DNA of 64,000 bases from Bacillota bacterium. GTDB taxonomy: Bacteria > Bacillota > Sulfobacillia > Sulfobacillales > Sulfobacillaceae. The position numbers and the translations under genes are program-made. Location: positions 1 through 64,000 of the forward strand of contig JAPNUR010000003.1 in assembly GCA_026627385.1 (NCBI GenBank), read 5' to 3'. Of this stretch, positions 55,340 through 63,631 are shown piece by piece. Each line of letters begins with the position of its first letter. Positions within the stretch are counted from its first letter, which is position 1. A model generated the notes under the pieces. It saw only the letters and a list, made by a program, of their open reading frames with translations, had not been told where the DNA came from and searched no databases.

Positions 55340-56668
55340 GTGGTTTTCGTGTGGGACAAGAAGAAGCGACCGCTGATGCCCTGCACGGAGAAGCGCGCGC
55401 GGGTGCTGTTAAAACGCGGTCGAGCTGTCATCCACCGGCTCTATCCGTTTACTATCCGGCTCAAAGACCGGCTGCTTGAGGAGAGCGTGTTGCAGCCCGT
55501 TGGGCTGAAGTGCGATCCGGGCAGCAAGATCACCGGAGTGGCGCTGGTCCGTCGGGACGAAACACCGGATGGCTATCTGGACCATGCCTTGCACCTGTCG
55601 GAGATCGCGCACCGTGGAGATGCCGTTCGGGAGCGGATGCAGAAACGTGCGGCGTACCGCCGCCGGAGGAGGACCGCCCATTTGCGTTACCGCGCTCCCC
55701 GGTTCGATAACCGTCGGAGGGCACACGGCTGGCTCCCCCCTGCGTTGCGGAGCCGGGTTGACAATGTCCTCTCGTGGGCGAATCGGTACAGGCGCTGGGC
55801 ACCCCTCGCTTTTATCGAGGTCGAGTCTGTCCGGTTTGACACCCAGGCGCTCCAAAACCCCGAGGTGTCCGGCGTGGAATACCAGCGGGGCGAGCTTTTC
55901 GGCTATGAAGTACGCGAGTACCGGCTGGAGAAGTGGGGGCGGCGGTGTGCGTACTGCGGTGCCGCAGGCGTCCCGCTGGAGATCGAACACATCGTCCCCC
56001 AGAGCCGCGGTGGGAGTCACCGTGTGTCCAATCTGACACTGGCCTGCCGTGCCTGCAACCAGGCCAAGGGGAACCGGACGGCGGCGGCGTTCGGCCACCC
56101 GGACGTGCAAGCTCAGGCGAAGGCGCCGCTGAAGCACGCCGCGGCCGTCAACACGACGCGCTATGCGATCCGGAACGGTCTGTCCGCTATGAGTCTGCCA
56201 GTGCGTACGTGGACGGGCGGCCGGACGAAGTGGAACCGGGAGCGGTTCTGTCTCCCGAAGACGCATGCGCTGGACGCGCTGTGCGTGGGCGATATGGCCG
56301 GTGTGTCCGGCGCGAACGCCCCGGTTCTGGAAATCACAGCGCAGGGGCGCGGGCAGCGGTGTCGGACGAATGTTGATGCCTACGGCTTTCCGCGCGGATA
56401 CAGGCTGCGGTCCAAAACGGTGCACGGATTTCGCACGGGGGATCTGGTGTGTGCGGCAGTACCGAAAGGCAAATACACGGGAGTTCATATTGACCCCGTG
56501 GTCGTGCGCGCCTCTGGATCGTTCCGAGTGGGAAAAGCGGATGGCATTGCATGGCGGTACTGTCGTCTGCTTCAGCGGGCAGACGGATACGGGTATGCGA
56601 AAGGAGGGAGCGGCGCCTCCTCCCCCAGGCGTGAACGCCGGGGCTTCCGGCGCCGCGTAGTTTGGTGA
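55340..56668 (+). CDS. iscB: IscB RNA-guided DNA endonuclease
   Basis: A 442-residue ancestor-type relative of Cas9. From the N-terminus: PLMP domain (KKRPLMPCTEKRARVLLKRG), RuvC-I with Asp59 (KCDPGSKITGVAL), arginine-rich bridge helix near 96-125, RuvC-II with Glu160 (FIEVESVRFD), HNH domain with zinc cysteines C203, C206, C236, C239 and catalytic His217 (EIEHIVPQSRGG, ACRACNQAKGNR), RuvC-III with His309 and Asp312 (KTHALDALCVG), then the C-terminal TAM-interacting part. All catalytic residues are intact. The frame opens at 55085, but those 85 codons are RNA-coding sequence; GTG 55340 has AGGGAGG seven bases upstream. It should nick or cut DNA matched by the omega-RNA guide. The C-terminus is read through the right-end hairpin and the stop overlaps coxD. 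Confidence 0.94.
   Translation: MVFVWDKKKRPLMPCTEKRARVLLKRGRAVIHRLYPFTIRLKDRLLEESVLQPVGLKCDPGSKITGVALVRRDETPDGYLDHALHLSEIAHRGDAVRERMQKRAAYRRRRRTAHLRYRAPRFDNRRRAHGWLPPALRSRVDNVLSWANRYRRWAPLAFIEVESVRFDTQALQNPEVSGVEYQRGELFGYEVREYRLEKWGRRCAYCGAAGVPLEIEHIVPQSRGGSHRVSNLTLACRACNQAKGNRTAAAFGHPDVQAQAKAPLKHAAAVNTTRYAIRNGLSAMSLPVRTWTGGRTKWNRERFCLPKTHALDALCVGDMAGVSGANAPVLEITAQGRGQRCRTNVDAYGFPRGYRLRSKTVHGFRTGDLVCAAVPKGKYTGVHIDPVVVRASGSFRVGKADGIAWRYCRLLQRADGYGYAKGGSGASSPRRERRGFRRRVVW
56623..56643 (+). repeat. Right-end imperfect hairpin of the IscB element
   Basis: CCCC, bulged A, GGCG, loop TGAA, CGCC, GGGG, inside the last codons of iscB. A second short stem (GGAGG/CCTCC, 56603-56620) precedes it. Confidence 0.7.
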
Positions 56669-57564
56669 GAAATCCGTTTAGGTCGGTCCAGGATCTCATG
56701 GCTGCCTTAGATCAAGTGGGCTATGTGGCCGATGAGGGTCTCGCGACCGCGGTATTTCTAGCGTTAAGCCTAGAACGGCCGCTCTTTTTAGAGGGGCAGC
56801 CAGGTGTGGGCAAAACAGCGCTGGCGGCGGTGATGAGTGAGCTTTTAGGGCGTCCCTTGGTGCGCTTGCAATGCTATTATGGGATTGATCTGAAGAGTGC
56901 TGTCTACGACTGGAATTACGCCCGTCAAATGGTGCATATCCGTTTGGCCGAAGATTTTGCCCGCCACCGGGAAGCGTCCCTCGAGCTAGAACGCGACGTT
57001 TACGGCCCGGAGTTTTTGGTGCCGCGTCCTCTGTTAACGGCGTTGACCACAACCCCCGCCCCTGTCTTGCTAATTGACGAGGTCGACCGCACGGACGAAG
57101 CCTTTGAAGCGCTGTTGCTAGAGTTTTTAGGAGAGTTTCAGATCACCATTCCGGAAATCGGCACGTATCGTGCTGAGGAGATTCCCCTGGTGATTTTAAC
57201 CTCCAACCGCACGCGCGACATTCACGATGCCCTGAGGCGGCGATGCCTGTACGTGTGGGTCGATTTCCCCGAACCGGCGCGCGAACGGGCCATCTTGGCG
57301 CGAAAATATCCCGCATTGGGCGATGAGTTGCTGGAGTCGGTAGTCAAGGTGGTGGCTTATTTGCGCGAAGCCCCATTAACCAAGCGCCCGGGACTCGCCG
57401 AAAGCCTGGATTGGGCCGAAGCGTTGCAACAACTGGGGGCGAGAAGACTGACCCCAGAGCTGGTCGAAAGCACGATCGGGCTCATTGTGAAATATTACGA
57501 TGACCTGGATTTGCTGCGGCGTTCGGACCGCCTCAAAGCGGTGCTAACCCGTGAGGAACGGTGA
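56662..57564 (+). CDS. coxD: CoxD, MoxR-type AAA+ ATPase
   Basis: An AAA+ chaperone-like ATPase of about 300 residues that helps sulfurate or insert the Cu/Mo centre of CO-dehydrogenase-type enzymes. Walker A is GQPGVGKTALAA, Walker B VLLIDEVDRTDEAFEALLLEF, sensor TSNRTRDIHDALRRRC with the Arg finger. The protein begins VRNPFRSVQDLMAAL; TTG 56662 or GTG 56665 may start it, and the GTG overlaps the iscB stop as GTGA. No Shine-Dalgarno is visible, so translation may now depend on iscB. Its stop overlaps coxE. Confidence 0.93.
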   Translation: MVRNPFRSVQDLMAALDQVGYVADEGLATAVFLALSLERPLFLEGQPGVGKTALAAVMSELLGRPLVRLQCYYGIDLKSAVYDWNYARQMVHIRLAEDFARHREASLELERDVYGPEFLVPRPLLTALTTTPAPVLLIDEVDRTDEAFEALLLEFLGEFQITIPEIGTYRAEEIPLVILTSNRTRDIHDALRRRCLYVWVDFPEPARERAILARKYPALGDELLESVVKVVAYLREAPLTKRPGLAESLDWAEALQQLGARRLTPELVESTIGLIVKYYDDLDLLRRSDRLKAVLTREER

Positions 57565-58739
57565 TCCTTTTGGCGACCATGAGTCCGTTGGTGGATAACT
57601 TGTGGTGGCTCGTGCGAGGCCTCAGGCGTGCCCAGTTTTCGCTCAGCACGGCCGATCTGGCGCTGGGTATCCAAGCGCTCGAACTTGTCGACGTGGCCAA
57701 TCCCCATGAAGTCGAGGCGGCGTTGGCAGCGCTCTGGTGTCGCGACTTGCCCTCGCGTCAGCTGTTTCACGCGGTGTTTGAGCAGTGGGTATTGCTGCTC
57801 CGGCGCCAGCACCCGGAACCGGTCAGCTTTAACACCTATTTAGCGCAGGTGGCCAGGCGTCGGCGGGAGGATGCGAGTTCGGTGTCGGTCACCTGGTTTC
57901 GCCCCGGAGCGGAGAGCGGCTCCATTGATCAGCCCCTGACCGTGGCCTTAGGCGCTAGTCGCGAGGAAGTGTGGCGTTATCGGCCGCTCGATCGCCTGAG
58001 TCAAGAAGAATTAGATCAGCTCATGGCGTGGTACCGGCCGCGGCCTCCGCTCCTCCGGCCCTCGGCGATTCAGCAACCCGCCTTAAGAGGCGGATCGCTT
58101 AATCTTGGGGAAACCATGCGCCGCGGCCGGGAGGGGTCCGAATGGGTGCGCCTGTATTTTGACCGCCCCCGGCGAGAGCCATTGCGGGTAACGATAATGC
58201 TGGATTTAAGCGGGTCAACGCACAGTTACCACCGCCCCTTATTGCAGTTTTTTCACGCGATGATGCGCCATGAGCGCGGCCTGAATGTGTACGGTTTTAG
58301 TACCCGGCTTACCCGGTTAACCGAGGCGCTCCGCAGCGTCCATATTGATCGGGCCTTGGCGGAGGTGTCCCAGCTTGCCCCGGATCGAGGAGGGGGCACC
58401 CGGATTGCTGACAGTATGCGGCAACTCTGGGAGCGAGAGCGCGGGCGTGGAATTACCGGGCGCTCTACGCTCATCATGATTTCTGACGGGCTTGAGGAGG
58501 GGGACAAAAGGGAACTCGAACGATGGGTCTTGCGTTGGGATGCGTTTTTACACCATCGGGTGCATTGGTGGAACCCCTGGATGGCGACAGATCCTGGGAC
58601 GATGCGCACTCCCTCGCTCCAGGTGCTGGGGCGCTATACCCAGTATCGCGCTATTCCCACCCTGGCGGCGTTGGCAGAGGCCTGGCAGGGTTTGAGCACC
58701 GACGAGCCCGTGTTCCGCCCGTTTCGTCCTTCGTTATAA
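57561..58739 (+). CDS. coxE: CoxE, von Willebrand factor A-domain protein
   Basis: A 392-residue partner of CoxD. The C-terminal half is a VWA domain with the metal (MIDAS) motif LDLSGSTHS and DGGGTRI-like 'RGGGTRIADSM' later; the N-terminal half is the usual CoxE helical region. MoxR/VWA pairs work together on metal-centre assembly. GTG 57561 overlaps the coxD stop; ATG 57579 is an alternative. Confidence 0.92.
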   Translation: MILLATMSPLVDNLWWLVRGLRRAQFSLSTADLALGIQALELVDVANPHEVEAALAALWCRDLPSRQLFHAVFEQWVLLLRRQHPEPVSFNTYLAQVARRRREDASSVSVTWFRPGAESGSIDQPLTVALGASREEVWRYRPLDRLSQEELDQLMAWYRPRPPLLRPSAIQQPALRGGSLNLGETMRRGREGSEWVRLYFDRPRREPLRVTIMLDLSGSTHSYHRPLLQFFHAMMRHERGLNVYGFSTRLTRLTEALRSVHIDRALAEVSQLAPDRGGGTRIADSMRQLWERERGRGITGRSTLIMISDGLEEGDKRELERWVLRWDAFLHHRVHWWNPWMATDPGTMRTPSLQVLGRYTQYRAIPTLAALAEAWQGLSTDEPVFRPFRPSL

Positions 58740-58785
58740 TGGAAAGGCGAGATCCGAAGACGCCAACAAAAGAGAGGGTATGATT

Positions 58786-59232
58786 ATGCAACTCAAAGGT
58801 CATAAAGTGATTGAGGCGAGTCCCGACGTATGCTATCAACTGCTCACTGATCCGGAGGTGTTGGTGCGAACCATGCCGGGACTCAAGCGCATGGAGGCCA
58901 CCGATGATGGCACCTACCAGGCGGAAATGGAGATGGGTGTGGCAGCCATTCGCGGCCGTTATGCAGGCACCATGGCGATTCAGGACCGCGTCGAGGGCTC
59001 TTCTTACCGATTAGTCATGGATGGCCAGGGCCCAGGCGGATTTGTCAATGTCAACTTAGCCGTGCGCTTTGATCCAGTGCCCAATGGATGCGAGGTGAGT
59101 TACGACGGCGAGGCCAAGGTGGGAGGCACCGTCGCCGGGGTGGGGCAGCGCATGATTTCCGGAGTCGCGTCGTTTATCATGAATCAGTTCTTCAACAACG
59201 TGGCCAAAGAAGCCAAACAGCGAGTCGGCTAG
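58786..59232 (+). CDS. coxG: CoxG, carbon monoxide dehydrogenase membrane-anchor/SRPBCC protein
   Basis: A 148-residue SRPBCC-fold protein, MQLKGHKVIEASPDVCYQLL, with PEVLVRTMPGLKRME and GGTVAGVGQRMISGVAS typical of CoxG. It is thought to recruit the oxidase to the membrane or deliver a hydrophobic electron carrier. ATG 58786 has AGAGAGGG eight bases upstream; ATG 58780 is too close. It lies 46 bases after coxE. Confidence 0.92.
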   Translation: MQLKGHKVIEASPDVCYQLLTDPEVLVRTMPGLKRMEATDDGTYQAEMEMGVAAIRGRYAGTMAIQDRVEGSSYRLVMDGQGPGGFVNVNLAVRFDPVPNGCEVSYDGEAKVGGTVAGVGQRMISGVASFIMNQFFNNVAKEAKQRVG

Positions 59233-59250
59233 GAGGCAGGGGAGGATGTT

Positions 59251-60276
59251 ATGTCGTCAATCCGCGAAGCGCGGGAGCATTTTCGCACCGCGTTGAATTG
59301 GCACGAGGCCGGCCACCAGGTCGCCTGGTTAACGCTTGTCGATGTCAAGGGATCCGCCTATCGTCGACCCGGGGCCAAGATGGTCATGGCGTCGAACGGG
59401 CGCATGCAAGGGACGCTGAGTGGCGGCTGCTTGGAAGGGGATTTGTACCTGCATGCCGAAAAGGCCTGGCAAGGCGCCATGCCATCGCTGCACCAATACG
59501 ATTTGACGGAAGATGAAATGTGGGGACTGGGCATTGGGTGCAAAGGCCAGGTTACCATTTGGATTGAGCCGCTGGATCTTACCGACCCTTTTTGGCGCGC
59601 CTTTGGCCAGGCGCTAGAGGCGGATGAGCCGCTGGTGTGGGGCGGTGAGTTGCCGGGAGGCCTCCGATATTTTGGCCGGGAGTTGGGCGACTGGACCATC
59701 CGGGGCCAGGGAACTGCGCCGGCTGGGCCTGATGAGCTCATGCGCCGGGGCAGCACCGGCCGCGAGGGTTCCTGGTGGTGGGATGTGATGAAACCCCCGG
59801 AACGGTTAATCGTGGCCGGGGCAGGCCACGATGCGAAGCCGGTAGTGGCGCTTGCCAATCAGGCCGGATTTGAAGTGGTGGTGCTGGATCCGCGTGAACA
59901 GGTCAATACTGAGCGCGATTTTCCGCACGCCACCCATTGGGTCAAAACGGCCAGCGAGTTGACCCCCGAGATGGTCAGTGACAGTTTTTGGGTCATTATG
60001 AACCATCATCAGCGCCGGGATGAAGAAACCTTGAAATTAGCGGCGGCCAGTCGCCCCAAGTTTTTGGGGGTGCTCGGCCCACGCACGCGCACGGCGGAAA
60101 TGCTGGCCAAAACCGGCGTAGACCCCGAGGCGCTACCGCTCCATAGCCCCGTGGGACTCGATTTGGGTGCTGAGAGCCCTGAAGAGGTGGCGATTAGCAT
60201 CGTTGGCGAATTGCTGGCCGCGCGTCAAGGGGGTTCTGGGGGGCCGCTCAATGGGCGCGAACGCATCCACTATTAA
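59251..60276 (+). CDS. coxF: XdhC/CoxF-family molybdenum cofactor protein
   Basis: A 341-residue XdhC-type protein that binds and sulfurates the molybdopterin cofactor for insertion into CoxL. N-terminal region: VDVKGSAYRRPGAKMVMASN, GTLSGGCLEGDL; C-terminal Rossmann domain: LIVAGAGHDAKPVVALANQA and LGPRTRTAEML. GGGAGGATGTT before ATG. It overlaps the next gene by 26 bases. Confidence 0.92.
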   Translation: MSSIREAREHFRTALNWHEAGHQVAWLTLVDVKGSAYRRPGAKMVMASNGRMQGTLSGGCLEGDLYLHAEKAWQGAMPSLHQYDLTEDEMWGLGIGCKGQVTIWIEPLDLTDPFWRAFGQALEADEPLVWGGELPGGLRYFGRELGDWTIRGQGTAPAGPDELMRRGSTGREGSWWWDVMKPPERLIVAGAGHDAKPVVALANQAGFEVVVLDPREQVNTERDFPHATHWVKTASELTPEMVSDSFWVIMNHHQRRDEETLKLAAASRPKFLGVLGPRTRTAEMLAKTGVDPEALPLHSPVGLDLGAESPEEVAISIVGELLAARQGGSGGPLNGRERIHY

Positions 60277-60856
60277 TGGGGTGATGCTGATTTTGGCGGC
60301 CGGTCTCGCGACCCGTTGGGGCGGAAAAGACAAAACCGCCCTCTATTGGCCCGAAGGCGGCACCTTGTTGGCGCACCAAGAAGAGCTAGCCAAGTCATTG
60401 GGGTTTTCCACGTTAGCGGTTGCCCGTGCGCCCTCTGAAGAGCCGCTTAGGATTGTCAATCCCGAGCCGGAACAAGGCCTGGCATCGTCCCTGGCGTTGG
60501 GCCTCAGGGTTGCACGGGCGCGCTTTGGGGCCGTGCCTGTGGGCGTGCTGCTGGCGGATCAACCATTTGTCACCAAAGAGGACATCTTGACGGTCTATCA
60601 CGCGTTTATGCGCCGACCGGCGACGGTCCATGCCGTGCGTCCCCGTTACGGTGATGTGCCCGGCCACCCGGTGTTTTTTGATCCCGCGTGGGATGCGCGA
60701 GTGTTGGAATTAAGCGGTGATCGCGGATTGGGCGCTATCTGGGATCGGGTATCGGATACGCTGTGGGTGGAGATTGGGATCCAGGATCGGCCCCACCCCG
60801 CATTTGATATTGATACGGAAGAAGCCTATGACATGGCCCGTCAGTGGGCGGAGTAG
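60251..60856 (+). CDS. mocA: MocA-like molybdenum cofactor nucleotidyltransferase
   Basis: A nucleotidyltransferase of about 200 residues with LILAAGLATRWGGKDKTA, EQGLASSLALGLR and LLADQPFVT, the motifs of MocA/MobA-type enzymes that add CMP to molybdopterin. Form II CoxL needs molybdopterin cytosine dinucleotide, so this gene could supply it. Start choice is uncertain: ATG 60251, GTG 60281 or ATG 60284 (just before MLILAAG) are all possible. Confidence 0.85.
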   Translation: MGANASTINGVMLILAAGLATRWGGKDKTALYWPEGGTLLAHQEELAKSLGFSTLAVARAPSEEPLRIVNPEPEQGLASSLALGLRVARARFGAVPVGVLLADQPFVTKEDILTVYHAFMRRPATVHAVRPRYGDVPGHPVFFDPAWDARVLELSGDRGLGAIWDRVSDTLWVEIGIQDRPHPAFDIDTEEAYDMARQWAE

Positions 60857-60865
60857 GAGGTCGGC

Positions 60866-62842
60866 GTGGAGCCCTTTCAGCACCAAGCCATTGTGTGGCG
60901 CCCGAGCCCTGAAATGCGCGAACGCACGCGCTTAGGGCAATTTTTGCGTCAATACCAGATCCCGAGTTTAGACGCCCTCAGGGAACGCGCTGCCGCCGAT
61001 CCCCAGTGGTTTTGGGATGCGGTAGTGCGGATGATCGACTGGCCTTTTGTGGCCCCGTATGAGGCGGTGTTGGATATCAGCGCGGGTATCGAGTGGGCTC
61101 GCTGGTTTGTGGGCGGCACCTCCAATGTGGCCTTGGCGGCCCTTGAGCGCCACCTCAGTGGCGGTCATGGCGACCGCCTTGCGGTGATTGAAGAAACGGA
61201 AGCGGGATCAGTGCAACATTGGACGCACGCGGCCCTGAACCGGTCGGTGGATCGGGTGGCCCATGGACTTCGGCGCTTGGGAGTGGGTCCGGGCGACCGG
61301 GTGGCGTTGTACTTGCCGATGGGAGTGGAGGCGGTGATTAGCCTCCTGGCGGCGGCCAAGGTCGCGGCTGTGGCGGTTCCCATTTTTTCGGGCTATGGAG
61401 TCGCCGCGCTAGCAACCCGGCTTCAGGACAGCGGCGCGACCCTCCTCATTACTGCTGACGGGTTTCACCGCCGCGGGCAGACGGTGCCCTTGAAAGACAT
61501 GGCGGACGAAGCGGTTCAGATGGCCCCGGCGGTCCGACACGTGATTGTGGTGGAACGGCTCGGGAACCCCATCCAGTGGCAGAGCGGACGCGACATAGCA
61601 TGGCAGGCATTGCAAGCCTTAGCGCCCGATGGTCCGTATCCCACGGCTGTGGTTGCGGCAGACGCGCCTCTCATTTTGATTTACACCTCGGGGACTACGG
61701 GTGCCCCCAAAGGCACCGTCCATTGCCATCTGGGTTTCCCGTTGAAAGCGACGGCAGATCTGTGGCTGGCCTTTGATCTGAAGGCAGAGGACCATTTATT
61801 GTGGTATACCGACATGGGCTGGATGATGGGCCCGTGGATGGTCTACGGAGGACTCATTACCGGATCAACCCTGATCTTATACGACGGCGCGCCCGACTAT
61901 CCCCATCCGGGACGGTTGTGGGACATGATTGACCGCCATCACGTGAGCGTCTTTGGCATTGCGCCCACAGTTGTGCGGGCACTAATGGCCTATGGCGACG
62001 GGCCACTTGTCGACCATCGCTTGACCTCTTTGCGAGTGCTAGGGTCTTCGGGTGAACCGTGGAATTCTGACCCGTGGCAGTGGTTTTTTGAGCGCGTAGG
62101 CCAGGGGCGCTGTCCCATCATTAACTACAGCGGAGGGACGGAAATTTCGGGGGGCATCCTGAGCGCCTTTGTCAGTGAACCGATCAAACCCTGTGCGTTT
62201 CACGGTCCGCTTCCCGGAATGGTCGCAGCTGTCGTTGACGAGACGGGCCGTCCGACTCACAATCAGGTTGGAGAGCTTGTCATTCAAGCGCCGTGGCCTG
62301 GGATGACGCAGGGGTTTTGGCAGAACCGCGACCGCTACCTAGAAACCTACTGGAGCCGTTGGCCCAAGACCTGGGTACACGGCGACTGGGCCTACATCGA
62401 CGACGATGGGTTTTGGTACATCTTGGGACGCAGTGACGACACGATTAAGGTCGCAGGCAAACGCATCGGTCCGGCAGAGGTGGAATCGATTTTCGTGTCC
62501 CATCCCGACGTTCTCGAAGCGGCGGCTATTGGGGTGCCCGATGCGGTGAAAGGGGAAAGCTTAGTGGTGTTTGTGGTGGCCAAGCCCGGGACACAGCCCG
62601 ACACCGGCAACCTTCAGGCCTATGTGGCCCAGCATTTAGGACGGGCGCTCACACCCAAGACGGTGTGGATTGTCCCGGCGCTGCCCAAGACCCGCAATGG
62701 GAAGGTCGTCCGCCGCGCTATTCGCGCGAGTTACTTAGGTGTTAACAGTGGGGATGTGTCAACGATGGAAAACGCCGAGAGTCTTGACGCCATTCGGCGA
62801 CTGGGTGCCGGGGACGGTCATGTCCAGGGGGAGGGAGGTTAA
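60866..62842 (+). CDS. Acyl-CoA synthetase (acetyl/propionyl-CoA synthetase-like)
   Basis: A 658-residue adenylate-forming ligase with a long N-terminal extension. Motifs: IYTSGTTGAPKGTVHCH, GSSGEPWN and YSGGTEISGG, WVHGDWAYIDDDGFWYILGR and the catalytic Lys region LPKTRNGKVVRRAIR. The N-terminal 'VRMIDWPFVAPYEAVLD' domain is ACS-like. The substrate is likely a short organic acid, but neither motifs nor neighbours settle it. GTG 60866 follows GTAGGAGG. It lies ten bases after mocA, suggesting one operon with the cox genes. Confidence 0.9.
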   Translation: MEPFQHQAIVWRPSPEMRERTRLGQFLRQYQIPSLDALRERAAADPQWFWDAVVRMIDWPFVAPYEAVLDISAGIEWARWFVGGTSNVALAALERHLSGGHGDRLAVIEETEAGSVQHWTHAALNRSVDRVAHGLRRLGVGPGDRVALYLPMGVEAVISLLAAAKVAAVAVPIFSGYGVAALATRLQDSGATLLITADGFHRRGQTVPLKDMADEAVQMAPAVRHVIVVERLGNPIQWQSGRDIAWQALQALAPDGPYPTAVVAADAPLILIYTSGTTGAPKGTVHCHLGFPLKATADLWLAFDLKAEDHLLWYTDMGWMMGPWMVYGGLITGSTLILYDGAPDYPHPGRLWDMIDRHHVSVFGIAPTVVRALMAYGDGPLVDHRLTSLRVLGSSGEPWNSDPWQWFFERVGQGRCPIINYSGGTEISGGILSAFVSEPIKPCAFHGPLPGMVAAVVDETGRPTHNQVGELVIQAPWPGMTQGFWQNRDRYLETYWSRWPKTWVHGDWAYIDDDGFWYILGRSDDTIKVAGKRIGPAEVESIFVSHPDVLEAAAIGVPDAVKGESLVVFVVAKPGTQPDTGNLQAYVAQHLGRALTPKTVWIVPALPKTRNGKVVRRAIRASYLGVNSGDVSTMENAESLDAIRRLGAGDGHVQGEGG

Positions 62843-62843
62843 G

Positions 62844-63614
62844 ATGCTGCGAACCAAAACCGGACTCAAGTACTTTATGATGGGCGATGGACCTGAAGCC
62901 GTCATTTGTCATCCGAGTTTGGGATTAGGGCGTTTTTTGTTTTACCGGTTGATCCCGCCGTTGTCACGCAAATGGACGGTTGTGGCCTACGATCCCCGGG
63001 GGGTGGGTGAAAACGCGGATTTTACGCCCCGCTTGGATGATTGGGTGGCCGACGTGGGCGATTTGATGGAAGAACTCGGAAAGCCGACGCATTTAATTGG
63101 CGTATCTTTGGGGACCTGGGTCATGAGCCGCGTCGCGGCTCGTTGGCCGGAACGCGTCCGCCGGGTGGTGTTGATTGGCGCAACGGTCGGCTTTGGCCAG
63201 GGGGCGGCGGCCGTCGAGGCGCGGAGAGCAGAATTAGCGCAGCAGGGCATGGAGGCCTTTGCACGCAGTTACGCGCGGTCAACGTTAACCGCCTGGGCTG
63301 ACCCGGAAATTGTCGAGCAGTTGGCGCAAGAGTTGGCGACCTGCCGCCCAGAGCAGTACGTACGCGCGATGGCGGAAATTTATCTCACGGACAACACGGC
63401 GGCCTTTCAGGGGATGAAGGCGGAGACTTTGCTCATCGTGGGAACTGAGGATCAGCGCACTCCGCCGGCCATGGCTGATGCCGCGAGCGCACTCATTCCC
63501 CATAGTTTTGTGCGCGTGATTCCCAATGCCGGCCACTTAGCGCTGATGGATCAGCCGGTGCGCATTCAAGAATTAGTGGAAGAATTTCTGTCAACCGGGC
63601 ACATTGAGGATTAA
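62844..63614 (+). CDS. Alpha/beta hydrolase
   Basis: A 256-residue hydrolase: HPSLGLGRFLFYRL oxyanion region, nucleophile elbow LIGVSLGTWVMSR, Asp in IVGTEDQRTPP and His in PNAGHLALMD. It resembles 3-oxoadipate enol-lactonase/esterase-like proteins, but the true substrate is unknown. GGAGGTTAAG precedes ATG 62844, placed directly after the acyl-CoA synthetase stop, so the pair is probably co-expressed. Confidence 0.85.
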   Translation: MLRTKTGLKYFMMGDGPEAVICHPSLGLGRFLFYRLIPPLSRKWTVVAYDPRGVGENADFTPRLDDWVADVGDLMEELGKPTHLIGVSLGTWVMSRVAARWPERVRRVVLIGATVGFGQGAAAVEARRAELAQQGMEAFARSYARSTLTAWADPEIVEQLAQELATCRPEQYVRAMAEIYLTDNTAAFQGMKAETLLIVGTEDQRTPPAMADAASALIPHSFVRVIPNAGHLALMDQPVRIQELVEEFLSTGHIED

Positions 63615-63631
63615 AGGTCGGAGGATAGGCG

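Larger units (their letters stand above)
55030..56660 (+). mobile_element. IscB (IS200/IS605-like) insertion between coxM and coxD
   Basis: An element made of a structured RNA region and an iscB gene, without its own TnpA. Its left side holds an imperfect hairpin at 55044-55064 and its right side one at 56623-56643; both have the form CCCC-A-(4 bp)-loop-(4 bp)-GGGG with the same bulged A, and both are followed by a GGGG-x-TT-xxCCG-like sequence. IS200/IS605 elements carry subterminal hairpins with unpaired bases that TnpA binds. The left edge is placed at about 55030 and the right edge at about 56660, the exact bases being unknown. Mobilisation would need a TnpA elsewhere in the genome. Confidence 0.75.

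Noticed and set aside
54983-55340. CRISPR array or tracrRNA near the nuclease
   Set aside because: No direct repeats with spacers are present anywhere near; the structure fits an IscB omega-RNA instead of a Cas9 locus.
55409-56488. A 359-residue minus-strand frame opposite iscB
   Set aside because: It is the shadow of a strongly supported gene on the other strand and matches no family.
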